A stretch of 11,467 bases of DNA from an uncultured Bacteroidota bacterium. GTDB taxonomy: Bacteria; Bacteroidota; Bacteroidia; B-17B0; Aurantibacillaceae. Below are positions 1 to 5,828 of this stretch, one piece after another. The number at the start of each line of letters is the position of its first letter. Position 1 is the first letter of the stretch. The stretch spans positions 1 to 11,467 of the forward strand of contig CAIXZI010000077.1 in assembly GCA_903923915.1 (NCBI GenBank), written 5' to 3'. The position numbers were made by a program, and so were the translations under genes. Below the pieces are notes generated by a model, which made no database searches, was not told where the DNA came from, and saw only the letters and a list, made by a program, of their open reading frames with translations.

Positions 1-535
1 GGGCAACTTTTGGGTTTTTTATTTTATAAACGTGTTCGGCAAATAACGAACCCAAAATACCAAATTGATAAAGCACATCGGGCTTACAATCGGCATTAGT
101 ACCCACATCTAACATAAAACCAAGCGAGCCGTTTAATTTTGGAAGAATGGTACCAATACTTGGGCGAATAATGCCCGGCACAACCTTTACCGAAAACATA
201 GCGCCAACCATCATAGCGCCCGTATTACCGGCGCTTATAAAGCCTTGTATTTGATTTTCTTTTAAGTATTTAAAGCCTAAAGCGATGCTTGAGTTTGGTT
301 TTTGACTTAATGCTTTGGTAGGATGTTCGCCCATTTGAATAACATCAGTTGTATGAACGTATTCAAAGGTATTGGGATCTGTATTTTTTTCTGTGAAATA
401 TTTTTTAGCTACATCACTATCGCCAAAAAGAACAATTTTTATGTGAGCGGGTAATTCTTTTGAGGCTAAAATGGCTCCTTCAAGCTCGTTGTTAGGGGCA
501 AAATCGCCACCCATTATATCTAATCCTATTTTCAC
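1..535 (-). CDS. plsX: Phosphate acyltransferase PlsX, N-terminal 178 residues (3' end beyond window)
   Basis: PlsX converts acyl-ACP and phosphate to acyl-phosphate, the acyl donor for PlsY at the start of phospholipid synthesis; it is a peripheral membrane enzyme. I translated it directly: it begins (V/M)KIGLDIMGGDFAPN, the family's N-terminal D-x-MGGD-x-xP signature, followed by SAGNTGA at about residues 101-107 and MLDVGTNADCKP at about 141-152, both typical of PlsX. The start is a GTG codon at 535-533, chosen because it places the signature at the family's usual distance from the N terminus; the next ATG, at 514, lies inside the signature. The gene follows yceD-like and rpmF on the same strand, an order conserved in many bacteria, but a terminator lies between rpmF and plsX, so it probably has its own promoter in 536-720. 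About half of a full-length PlsX is visible. Confidence 0.95.
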   Translation of the reverse strand, partial: MKIGLDIMGGDFAPNNELEGAILASKELPAHIKIVLFGDSDVAKKYFTEKNTDPNTFEYVHTTDVIQMGEHPTKALSQKPNSSIALGFKYLKENQIQGFISAGNTGAMMVGAMFSVKVVPGIIRPSIGTILPKLNGSLGFMLDVGTNADCKPDVLYQFGILGSLFAEHVYKIKNPKVA

Positions 536-672
536 GTTAACTTTCTTATAATTTAATTATTGCAACGTGTTGTTTGCCTAAGGGCTCGGTTCACGTTTTA
601 ATAATATATGTCTGTTTAAGCGGGGGCTAAGGAACTAATTTTTTTATAAAATTCCTATCAAAAAATATTAAG

Positions 673-706
673 TTTTTAACAGAATTTTGCTCGTTTTTGT
701 TAAAAA
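673..706. repeat. 9-bp inverted repeat upstream of plsX
   Basis: TTTTTAACA (673-681) and TGTTAAAAA (698-706) are perfect complements separated by 16 bases, in the leader region of plsX. It could be an operator or just AT-rich chance symmetry. I see no recognisable Bacteroidota promoter pair that fixes its relation to the transcription start. The rest of 536-722 shows nothing further. Confidence 0.35.
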
Positions 707-722
707 TAAACGTTTTTAAAGC

Positions 723-748
723 AAAAAAACAGGCTTTTGGCCTGTTTT
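723..748 (-). terminator. Intrinsic terminator of rpmF
   Basis: Read on the minus strand: AAAACAGGC (748-740), loop CAAAA, GCCTGTTTT (734-726), with the T run continuing to 723. It starts 20 bases past the rpmF stop codon. It would separate the yceD-rpmF transcript from plsX, though read-through is possible. Confidence 0.8.
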
Positions 749-767
749 ATGCAAATTTTAGTTTTTA

Positions 768-956
768 TTATTTTACAGCTTTTTCCATAACTACTTTTCC
801 TTTGTAGAAAAGTTTGCCTTCGTGCCAATGTGCACGGTGCCATAAATGGGTTTCTCCGGTTGTTTGATCAACGCCAAGCGTTGGAGCAGCACCTTTATAA
901 GTAGATCTGCGGCTACGTGTACGGGCTTTCGAATGTTTTCTTTTAGGATTTGGCAT
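768..956 (-). CDS. rpmF: 50S ribosomal protein bL32
   Basis: A 62-residue, strongly basic protein of the large ribosomal subunit. The start MPNPKRKHSKARTRSRRS is the conserved bL32 N terminus, and the body THLWHRAHW...GxLFYKGKVV fits the Bacteroidota form, in which the zinc-binding cysteines are absent (no Cys is present here). The ATG lies 13 bases after the yceD-like stop, so the two are almost certainly co-transcribed. The gene is followed by a strong terminator. Length and start agree with the family. Confidence 0.97.
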   Translation of the reverse strand: MPNPKRKHSKARTRSRRSTYKGAAPTLGVDQTTGETHLWHRAHWHEGKLFYKGKVVMEKAVK

Positions 957-969
957 GGCTTATTTTTTA

Positions 970-1497
970 CTAGTTATTATTAAAGTTTATGTTTTTTAAT
1001 TTATCCCAGGGAGAATCGGGCTTTTGCTCGGGTTCATCTACTGAAATGTCGTTTAATTTATTTAATGTGTCAAAATCGCATTTAAAGTTTTTATCTTCTT
1101 CGCAAGGCACCAATCTACTTGGTAATGCTAAGCTGATAAACTCAAAAAGCGGTGGCGATATATCTAATTCGTTTTCGCCGTGAGGCAAAACAAAAACATC
1201 TTCGGCGTGTGGTTCATCGGGGTTTCCAAAGCGCAGGTGCATTTTTTCTTCCGAGTCTATTTCAACATCGTAAGCTTTAACACATCTGTCGCATAAAACC
1301 TGCAACGTGCCACTTAATTTAAACGTTAAGCTTATGATTGAGTTTTGCTTTAGCAATTCAACCGCTACTTTTACGTTGGCACCCTGTATGTCAGAGTAAT
1401 CGCGTGTCTCAAAGAACGAATCAGTTACTTTAAATTCGTAAAGATGGCTTCCAACTTCTAATCCGTTTAGGCGGATAATAAACTGTTTATCTGTCAT
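970..1497 (-). CDS. YceD/DUF177 family protein (23S rRNA accumulation factor-like)
   Basis: A 175-residue DUF177 protein; the E. coli homologue YceD is needed for normal accumulation of 23S rRNA, and the gene typically precedes rpmF as here. The signature is CDRC at residues 69-72 inside LSGTLQVLCDRCVKAYDVEI, a likely metal-binding or structural knuckle, with two further cysteines at 132 and 140 that may complete it. The acidic tail ends in SPWDKLKNI, like the family's C-terminal 'W..L..L' motif. I chose the ATG at 1497, giving MTDKQFIIRLNG. A longer frame to 1530 adds eleven residues (MYLCPPFLGLK) that look like untranslated leader. The product is probably cytoplasmic, acting in ribosome assembly. 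Its exact biochemical role is not shown by the sequence. Confidence 0.9.
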   Translation of the reverse strand: MTDKQFIIRLNGLEVGSHLYEFKVTDSFFETRDYSDIQGANVKVAVELLKQNSIISLTFKLSGTLQVLCDRCVKAYDVEIDSEEKMHLRFGNPDEPHAEDVFVLPHGENELDISPPLFEFISLALPSRLVPCEEDKNFKCDFDTLNKLNDISVDEPEQKPDSPWDKLKNINFNNN

Positions 1498-1573
1498 CTT
1501 TAACCCTAAAAAGGGAGGGCAAAGATACAATTTTAATTAAAAATGCAAAATTTTTGTTGACTTTATTGCACCT

Positions 1574-1656
1574 GCGTTAGGGATGCGGGCAGAAAGCCTT
1601 TTTAAGTAATCTTAAAAAGCTTTACGCCAGGCAGCCCGCCCTTTGTAACCAAAGGG
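1574..1656. repeat. Structured interspersed repeat: constant flanks around a hairpin, plus a second hairpin
   Basis: GCGGGC (1585-1590) pairs with GCCCGC (1634-1639) and encloses a perfect inner hairpin, CTTTTTAAG (1598-1606), loop TAAT, CTTAAAAAG (1611-1619), extended by AAGC/GCTT with one bulged base. An overlapping hairpin follows: CCCTTTG (1639-1645), TAAC, CAAAGGG (1650-1656). The left edge GCGTTAGGGATG and the right edge AGCCCG resemble, from memory, a common Bacteroidota intergenic repeat in which a variable hairpin sits between constant flanks. It lies downstream of pbpC and upstream of the yceD-like gene, and may end the pbpC transcript. Confidence 0.6.
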
Positions 1657-1662
1657 AACGCC

Positions 1663-1685
1663 CATACTTCGACAGGCTCAGTATG
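1663..1685. repeat. 13-nt core repeat with complementary arms, copy 1
   Basis: Arms CATAC (1663-1667) and GTATG (1681-1685) flank the core TTCGACAGGCTCA (1668-1680). Copies 2 and 3, at 5454 and 9700, have the same core (one base differs in copy 3) but different, still complementary arms. It sits 8 bases past the pbpC stop codon. Confidence 0.8.
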
Positions 1686-1692
1686 ACAAAAA

Positions 1693-4059
1693 CTATTTTT
1701 CTTTATCAACTATTTCAAAGGCGCAAGTTACGCTCTCGCCCTGTTCATCCATAACTTCTAAAAGATGTTTGCCTTTTGAAGGAAGAACCTCCATTTGATG
1801 AAACTTTTGTGTTGAGCCAATATATTTGCCATCTAAATGCCAAAAGAGTGTAGCCGCATTATTTTTATGTGTGGCTTTTAAAATAAGCCGACCTTTTTCT
1901 TCTGTTTGTTCATACGGAATATAGATTTTAAATCCTGGGCGAGGATACACAATATCTATTTGATGTGTGTTGTTTTCTGTTACACATTGAGGCAAGTAGG
2001 GCGGAAGTGGCCGATAAAACGAGCTATGTTGTTTAAAATAATATTCTTGCACAGGGGATGTGATAAACCATGCCTTATGCTGCATTTGTGCCACCGGATA
2101 GCAATTACTGTTTACACGATACATGCCGCTTGCATCAAAATGAATCATTTTGTGATAAGGACACAAACTTGTTTTGGTAGAATTTTTTGGAATGCTCTCA
2201 ATAATTTTATCAGGACAAACATCAGAAGCTTTATAACCACTTTGTTTGCAAACAATAATTTTTGTCATATCCTGATAAGGCATTTTAAACCAACTGTGCG
2301 AAGGCAGTAAATTAAAAATGGCAAACATTAAGGGCGCAGCAGCACTAATGCCGGTCAAGCCTGGGCGACCTTCCCCATCGGCGTTTCCAACCCAAACAGC
2401 TACGGTATATTTTGCATTGATGCCAACAGCCCATGCATCCCTAAAACCAAAGCTAGTACCTGTCTTCCAGGCAATTCTATTTGATGAAAGAAAGCGCGAC
2501 CAGCCAGCGTAATCTTCCGGGCGTGCTAATTCGGTCATGGCATTAAACGTACACCAAATACTGCCTGCACTTAATAAACTATTTTTTTGAATGGATTTTT
2601 TTAGTTCTGTTTTTGATTGAAGATAAAGAGCATCATGATAATCATTCGCATCATACTTGCCTGTATATTTTTCGTAATGAGATAGCGTTCTTCCCATAGA
2701 AGCATAAGCAGAAGCCACATCCCACAGCGTAGCTTCGCCACCACCTAATATTAATGATAAACCATAATGTGATGCAGGCTTGGTAAAGTTTTTAAACCCC
2801 AGTTTTTGTAACTGATATTGAAAACGTGATACACCATACTCCTGCAACATTTTTACCGCAGGTACATTTAAAGAACGAGCCAAAGCCATACTTGCAGGCA
2901 CTAAGCCATCATAAGTAAGATTAAAGTTTTTAGGCGCATAAGATCCCATTTGCGTTGGTATATCTTCCAGCAACATGTTGGGTAAGATCTTAGAATCGTT
3001 AAGCGCGCTTGCATATAAAAATGGTTTCAAAATACTGCCTGTACTGCGTGGTGCATCAACTACATCCACATAATTATCGTGTTCATTTTTTTTGGAAGTA
3101 CTATTGCCAACGTATGCAATTACGTTGCCGGTCTCGGTTTCTATAACCAGTGCACCTGCATTATAAATGGCGTTGGATGAAAGTGTTTGTATGTGATTAT
3201 TTAATGCAGCATTTATTTGTTGCTGCAAATTTTTGTTGAGCGTAGAAAAATAAATTTTTCCGCTACCGTTCTCGCTTGCGGCACGAGCCAATAAATGCGG
3301 ACTGTACTGCGGAATGGCAAAAGGTTTTTCGGGAATAGTTTCTTCTAATGATAGATGATACGTTGATTCATCTATGACTTTATTATCATATAATTTTTTT
3401 AGTAAACGATTACGTTTATTTAATAAGGCTTTATGATTTTTACCCGGATAAATTAACGAAGGAGCATTTGGTAACACAGCTAACAAAGCGCATTCTGCCC
3501 ACGATAGTTTATTAGGACTTCGTCCGAAATAGCGCCAGGATGCGGCATGCAAACCAACTACGTTGCTGCCAAAGGGTGCGTGACAAGTATAAATATTTAA
3601 AATAGAATTTTTCTTATAAGATAATTCTATACGAAAGGCTAAAAGTATTTCAATACATTTTTCCCAATAAGTGCGCGCTTGGTTTTTTCGCATGAGGCGT
3701 GCAACTTGCATGGTTATGGTGCTTCCACCGCTTTTAACCTTGCCTGATTTACTGTTTTTTACAAATGCTTTTGACAGCGAAACAGGATTTACACCTAAGT
3801 GTTTATAAAAGTATTCATCCTCGAAAAAAGTAATACAGGTTTTAAATTTATCAGGTATGCTATCGCTGTAGGGAAACCGCCACTGGCCATCTTTAGCAAT
3901 GTGCGCGCCCAATAATTCGTTATGCTCATCATATACAATAGTGCTATACGAATCTGAAAATAATTTTTTTGGCAACCAGATGGCATATAGAATTAGCAGT
4001 GCAAGAAAGACCAATAAGAAATATTTTCTTCGCTTTATAAAAGAGATTACTCTATGCAC
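1693..4059 (-). CDS. pbpC: Penicillin-binding protein 1C (bifunctional transglycosylase/transpeptidase)
   Basis: A 788-residue membrane-anchored peptidoglycan synthase. Residues 1-30 hold a basic N terminus and one transmembrane helix (about 13-30). The GT51 transglycosylase domain (about 60-230) has EDEYFYKHLG at 80-89, the catalytic Glu motif, and GGSTITMQ at 111-118. The transpeptidase domain (about 300-580) has SILK at 342-345 with catalytic Ser342, SLN at 396-398 and KTG at 532-534. A Cys-rich link (C604, C615, C633, C653) leads to a C-terminal BiPBP_C-type beta domain at about 699-785, which separates PBP1C from PBP1A. The start is GTG at 4059; no in-frame ATG lies just upstream. All catalytic motifs are intact. 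PBP1C genes are often next to A2M genes; here the A2M gene is 5.7 kb upstream on the same strand, with opposite-strand genes between. Its promoter must lie in 4060-4260 or beyond, near the C tract. Confidence 0.95.
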   Translation of the reverse strand: MHRVISFIKRRKYFLLVFLALLILYAIWLPKKLFSDSYSTIVYDEHNELLGAHIAKDGQWRFPYSDSIPDKFKTCITFFEDEYFYKHLGVNPVSLSKAFVKNSKSGKVKSGGSTITMQVARLMRKNQARTYWEKCIEILLAFRIELSYKKNSILNIYTCHAPFGSNVVGLHAASWRYFGRSPNKLSWAECALLAVLPNAPSLIYPGKNHKALLNKRNRLLKKLYDNKVIDESTYHLSLEETIPEKPFAIPQYSPHLLARAASENGSGKIYFSTLNKNLQQQINAALNNHIQTLSSNAIYNAGALVIETETGNVIAYVGNSTSKKNEHDNYVDVVDAPRSTGSILKPFLYASALNDSKILPNMLLEDIPTQMGSYAPKNFNLTYDGLVPASMALARSLNVPAVKMLQEYGVSRFQYQLQKLGFKNFTKPASHYGLSLILGGGEATLWDVASAYASMGRTLSHYEKYTGKYDANDYHDALYLQSKTELKKSIQKNSLLSAGSIWCTFNAMTELARPEDYAGWSRFLSSNRIAWKTGTSFGFRDAWAVGINAKYTVAVWVGNADGEGRPGLTGISAAAPLMFAIFNLLPSHSWFKMPYQDMTKIIVCKQSGYKASDVCPDKIIESIPKNSTKTSLCPYHKMIHFDASGMYRVNSNCYPVAQMQHKAWFITSPVQEYYFKQHSSFYRPLPPYLPQCVTENNTHQIDIVYPRPGFKIYIPYEQTEEKGRLILKATHKNNAATLFWHLDGKYIGSTQKFHQMEVLPSKGKHLLEVMDEQGESVTCAFEIVDKEK

Positions 4060-4227
4060 CTTAAAAAAATTTAGATTGGGAAAGATATGCTTTTCTTTAT
4101 TTTGATGCGTTGTGTTTTTTATGGTTAGAAAATTTGCCTATATTTGTTATATATCTACCTTATGTTTTCTGCTATAAATACATATAAAACTAATTACAGC
4201 ACACTTTGCAAAGTTTTTAGTGTTTTA

Positions 4228-4241
4228 CCCCCCCCCCCCCC
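4228..4241. repeat. Homopolymer of 14 C
   Basis: Fourteen consecutive C on the plus strand, in otherwise AT-rich DNA, 168 bases upstream of the pbpC start and 19 bases before the 21-bp array. Runs of this length slip during replication and also cause sequencing errors, so the true length may vary or be wrong. Confidence 0.9.
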
Positions 4242-4260
4242 GAATATTCAACTTTAAGAA

Positions 4261-4491
4261 GTAATCATTTAGCGTTTGCTCTTACACATTTGCTGTTTAG
4301 GCTTGTTCATTTGGTGTTTATTGTTGTTCATACGCTTTTTGTTTTTATTCATTTAACATTCAGGGCTGTTTATTTGAGGTTTGATGCTGTTCATACGCCT
4401 CTTAGGGGTGTTCATTTGTCGTTTAGGGTTAATCATTTCAGGTTTGAGGGTTTTCATTTGATGTTTAAGGCTGTTCATGGCGTGTTTGGGT
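4261..4491. repeat. 21-bp tandem array, 11 degenerate units with no indels
   Basis: Units share TGTTCATTTG followed by two variable bases and GTTTAGG. The CAT anchor falls at 4266, 4287, 4308, 4329, 4350, 4371 (TAT here), 4392, 4413, 4434, 4455 and 4476, exactly 21 bases apart each time; a further decayed unit starts at 4492. Bases differ considerably between units, but the register never shifts. In one plus frame it reads as seven-residue repeats of the type (A/V)VHLxFR. I see no start signal or protein logic for coding. The spacing of two DNA helical turns would put every unit on the same face. Confidence 0.85.
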
Positions 4492-4531
4492 TTAAACAGT
4501 TGGCAGATACTTTAAATGGAATGTTTTTTCT

Positions 4532-4659
4532 CTTCATTTCTTTGCTTGCCCAAAGAAATGAAGCAAAGAAAGTGCACCACGAAAACCAACCTCAAGCTTG
4601 TCGTTGGCGCACAGGCAGCCCTACTAATCCCGACAACTTGCGGTTCGCTCTTTTCGTGG
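4532..4659. repeat. Compound two-hairpin element, copy A
   Basis: Hairpin 1 is perfect: CTTCATTTCTTTG (4532-4544), loop CTTGCC, CAAAGAAATGAAG (4551-4563). Next come nested stems: CCACGAAAA (4577-4585) with TTTTCGTGG (4651-4659), and inside them CAAGCTTGTCG (starting about 4593) with CGACAACTTG (starting about 4631), one base bulged. The inner loop holds GCGCACAGGC. Copy B at 9489-9572 has the same plan with different stem sequences. The element is richer in G+C than its surroundings. It contains no open frame that looks like a gene. Confidence 0.7.
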
Positions 4660-4764
4660 ACGCCTGCCCCGGATTTGGGTGAACGTGTTTGCCTAAAATT
4701 ATTTCTGTTACCTAATAACTATTCGCTATTAACTAAATAAATACAAACCCTAAAAACCAAACCT

Positions 4765-5733
4765 ATGACCAGACACCAAATTAACGAACTGAACATGTAT
4801 GATGCAGTAGAGCAATTATTAAATGCTAATACTGCCATTTGGAGCAGCAATACTGCTATGAGTGCAACGGTGGCAACTTTTATAAGCCACGTAAATGCTA
4901 TAAACGCTAATGATACGGCACAAAAAACAAGTAGTATTGGTACTACAGTTACTAAAGAAACGGCGCAACTAAATATGGCTGTTGCTGCTATTGCGGTTGC
5001 TAATGCGGGTAAGGCATACGCAACCGCTACGAGTAACCAAGTTTTGTTTGATGCCATGAACCACACTAAAAGTGAAATTACACGCGCCAACGATACGGAT
5101 GCCGATGATATTTGCCAAAATATACACGATAATTTATTGCCTTTTGTAGCTAATACAACGGCGTATGGTGCAACAAGTGCAAGCCTTACTAATTTACAAA
5201 ATTTAATAAACGCCTATAGCGCTTTAATTGGCAAGCCTGCTTTGCAAAAAAGTATTGTAAGTAATGCAACTATTACGCTTGCGCAACATTTTAGTGCGTC
5301 TAATGCTTTGCTAAAAAACTCGTTAGATGCATTAATGGCGCAATACCAAACAAGCAATGCCGTTTTTTATAACCAATATAACTCTGTACGCACTATAAAC
5401 GATATTGGGCACAGGCACTCTGTAATTATTACAGGCTTTATTTACGATAACCACCCTTCGACAGGCTCAGGGCAGGCTGCTCTGGTTGGTGCAAGTGTAA
5501 ACCTTAGCGGTGCAGCCACACACCATAAAACAACCAATGCAACCGGCGAATATAAATTTACACGCCTGCACCCGGGTAGTTTTACTGTAACGGTTAGTGC
5601 AAGTGGTTTTGTTACGCAAACTAAAACTATAAATGTTACTGCCAACGGAACAGAACATATAGATTTTACTATGGTGGCTGTTGCGGGAGGTGGAAGTACA
5701 CCCACAACAACGCAAGCACCTGCAAGCAATTAA
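4765..5733 (+). CDS. Helical-domain protein with C-terminal carboxypeptidase-regulatory-like domain
   Basis: A 322-residue protein of unknown function. Residues 1-215 are Ala/Asn/Thr-rich and look helical, beginning MTRHQINELNMYDAVEQLL and including NAVFYNQYNSVRTINDIGHRH near 198-218. I recall similar proteins as a common, often multi-copy, uncharacterised Bacteroidota family. Residues 219-303 form a CarboxypepD_reg-like beta-sandwich (ALVGASVNLSG...TTNATGEYKFTRLHPGSFTVTVSASGF). A Gly/Thr/Pro-rich tail, GGGSTPTTTQAP, ends the protein. No signal peptide or sorting tail is visible, although the C-terminal domain type is usually extracytoplasmic. Residues 230-238 (HPSTGSGQA) are encoded by an in-frame copy of a dispersed repeat, placed just before the ALVGA strand. 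The ATG follows an A-rich leader with no Shine-Dalgarno sequence. It is the first plus-strand gene after pbpC. Confidence 0.8.
   Translation: MTRHQINELNMYDAVEQLLNANTAIWSSNTAMSATVATFISHVNAINANDTAQKTSSIGTTVTKETAQLNMAVAAIAVANAGKAYATATSNQVLFDAMNHTKSEITRANDTDADDICQNIHDNLLPFVANTTAYGATSASLTNLQNLINAYSALIGKPALQKSIVSNATITLAQHFSASNALLKNSLDALMAQYQTSNAVFYNQYNSVRTINDIGHRHSVIITGFIYDNHPSTGSGQAALVGASVNLSGAATHHKTTNATGEYKFTRLHPGSFTVTVSASGFVTQTKTINVTANGTEHIDFTMVAVAGGGSTPTTTQAPASN
5454..5472. repeat. 13-nt core repeat with complementary arms, copy 2, inside a coding region
   Basis: Arms CCC (5454-5456) and GGG (5470-5472) flank the core TTCGACAGGCTCA (5457-5469), identical to the core of copy 1. It is read in frame as PSTGSG within the regulatory-like domain of the 322-residue protein. 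On the other strand the same bases read PEPVEG, a string I recall as frequent in spurious translated repeats. Confidence 0.85.
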
Positions 5734-5750
5734 AAACAACCTCACCCTAA

Positions 5751-5771
5751 CCCTCTCCTTATAGGAGAGGG
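5751..5771. repeat. Perfect 9-bp hairpin in the 322-residue gene to protease gap
   Basis: CCCTCTCCT (5751-5759), loop TAT, AGGAGAGGG (5763-5771), with weaker outer pairing CCCTA (5745-5749) to TAGGG (5775-5779). The stretch CTCACCCTAACCCTCTCC resembles a repeat I recall from many bacterial genomes. It follows the stop codon by 17 bases. It lacks a T run, so it is a weak terminator candidate and may instead protect a 3' end. Confidence 0.7.
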
Positions 5772-5808
5772 AGGTAGGGATTAAAAAAACAAGTATCTTT
5801 AAACTATC

Positions 5809-5828
5809 AAACCAAATACATGAAAAAA
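5809..5828 (+). promoter_or_regulatory. Start-region direct repeat, copy 1 (protease gene)
   Basis: AAACCAAATACATGAAAAAA covers the last 11 leader bases and the first codons of the C10 protease gene. The same 20 bases occur at the start of the NHL gene. It has no Shine-Dalgarno sequence; A-rich leaders are usual in Bacteroidota translation starts. Confidence 0.7.

Larger units (their letters stand above)
4060..4764. other. Gene-free divergent region between pbpC and the plus-strand genes
   Basis: This 705-base stretch lies between the starts of pbpC (minus) and the gene at 4765 (plus). It holds, in order: about 170 bases of AT-rich DNA likely to carry the pbpC promoter; a 14-C run; a 21-bp tandem array; and the two-hairpin element A. 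An open frame at 4290-4682 is a by-product of the 21-bp period and not a believable gene. TATATTTG at 4139-4146 matches the Bacteroidota -7 pattern TAnnTTTG on the plus strand, but no well-spaced -33 element accompanies it. Bases 4680-4764 show nothing beyond AT-rich leader. Confidence 0.75.

Noticed and set aside
4139..4146. TATATTTG as a Bacteroidota -7 promoter element on the plus strand
   Set aside because: It matches TAnnTTTG, but no TTTG or TTG lies at the usual -33 spacing, so it cannot be called a promoter.
4261..4491. CRISPR array
   Set aside because: The units are contiguous 21-mers with no spacers, and no cas genes are near.
4612..4666. Pseudoknot between CAGGC in the element A loop and downstream GCCTG
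   Set aside because: There are only five pairs, and the partner is absent in element B.
4290..4682. A 130-residue plus-strand open frame with seven-residue repeats (VHLxFR type)
   Set aside because: It arises because the 21-bp unit is a multiple of three. It starts with TTG, has no leader signal, runs into the two-hairpin element, and its residues look like translated repeat DNA.
567..4696. Shared GTTTGCCTAA near 570 and 4689
   Set aside because: One 10-mer match in 11 kb of AT-rich DNA is expected many times by chance, and the flanks do not align convincingly.
4719..5090. Minus-strand frame of 123 hydrophobic residues
   Set aside because: It is antisense to the 322-residue gene, whose Ala/Asn/Thr-rich codons give hydrophobic residues in reverse. 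No independent support.
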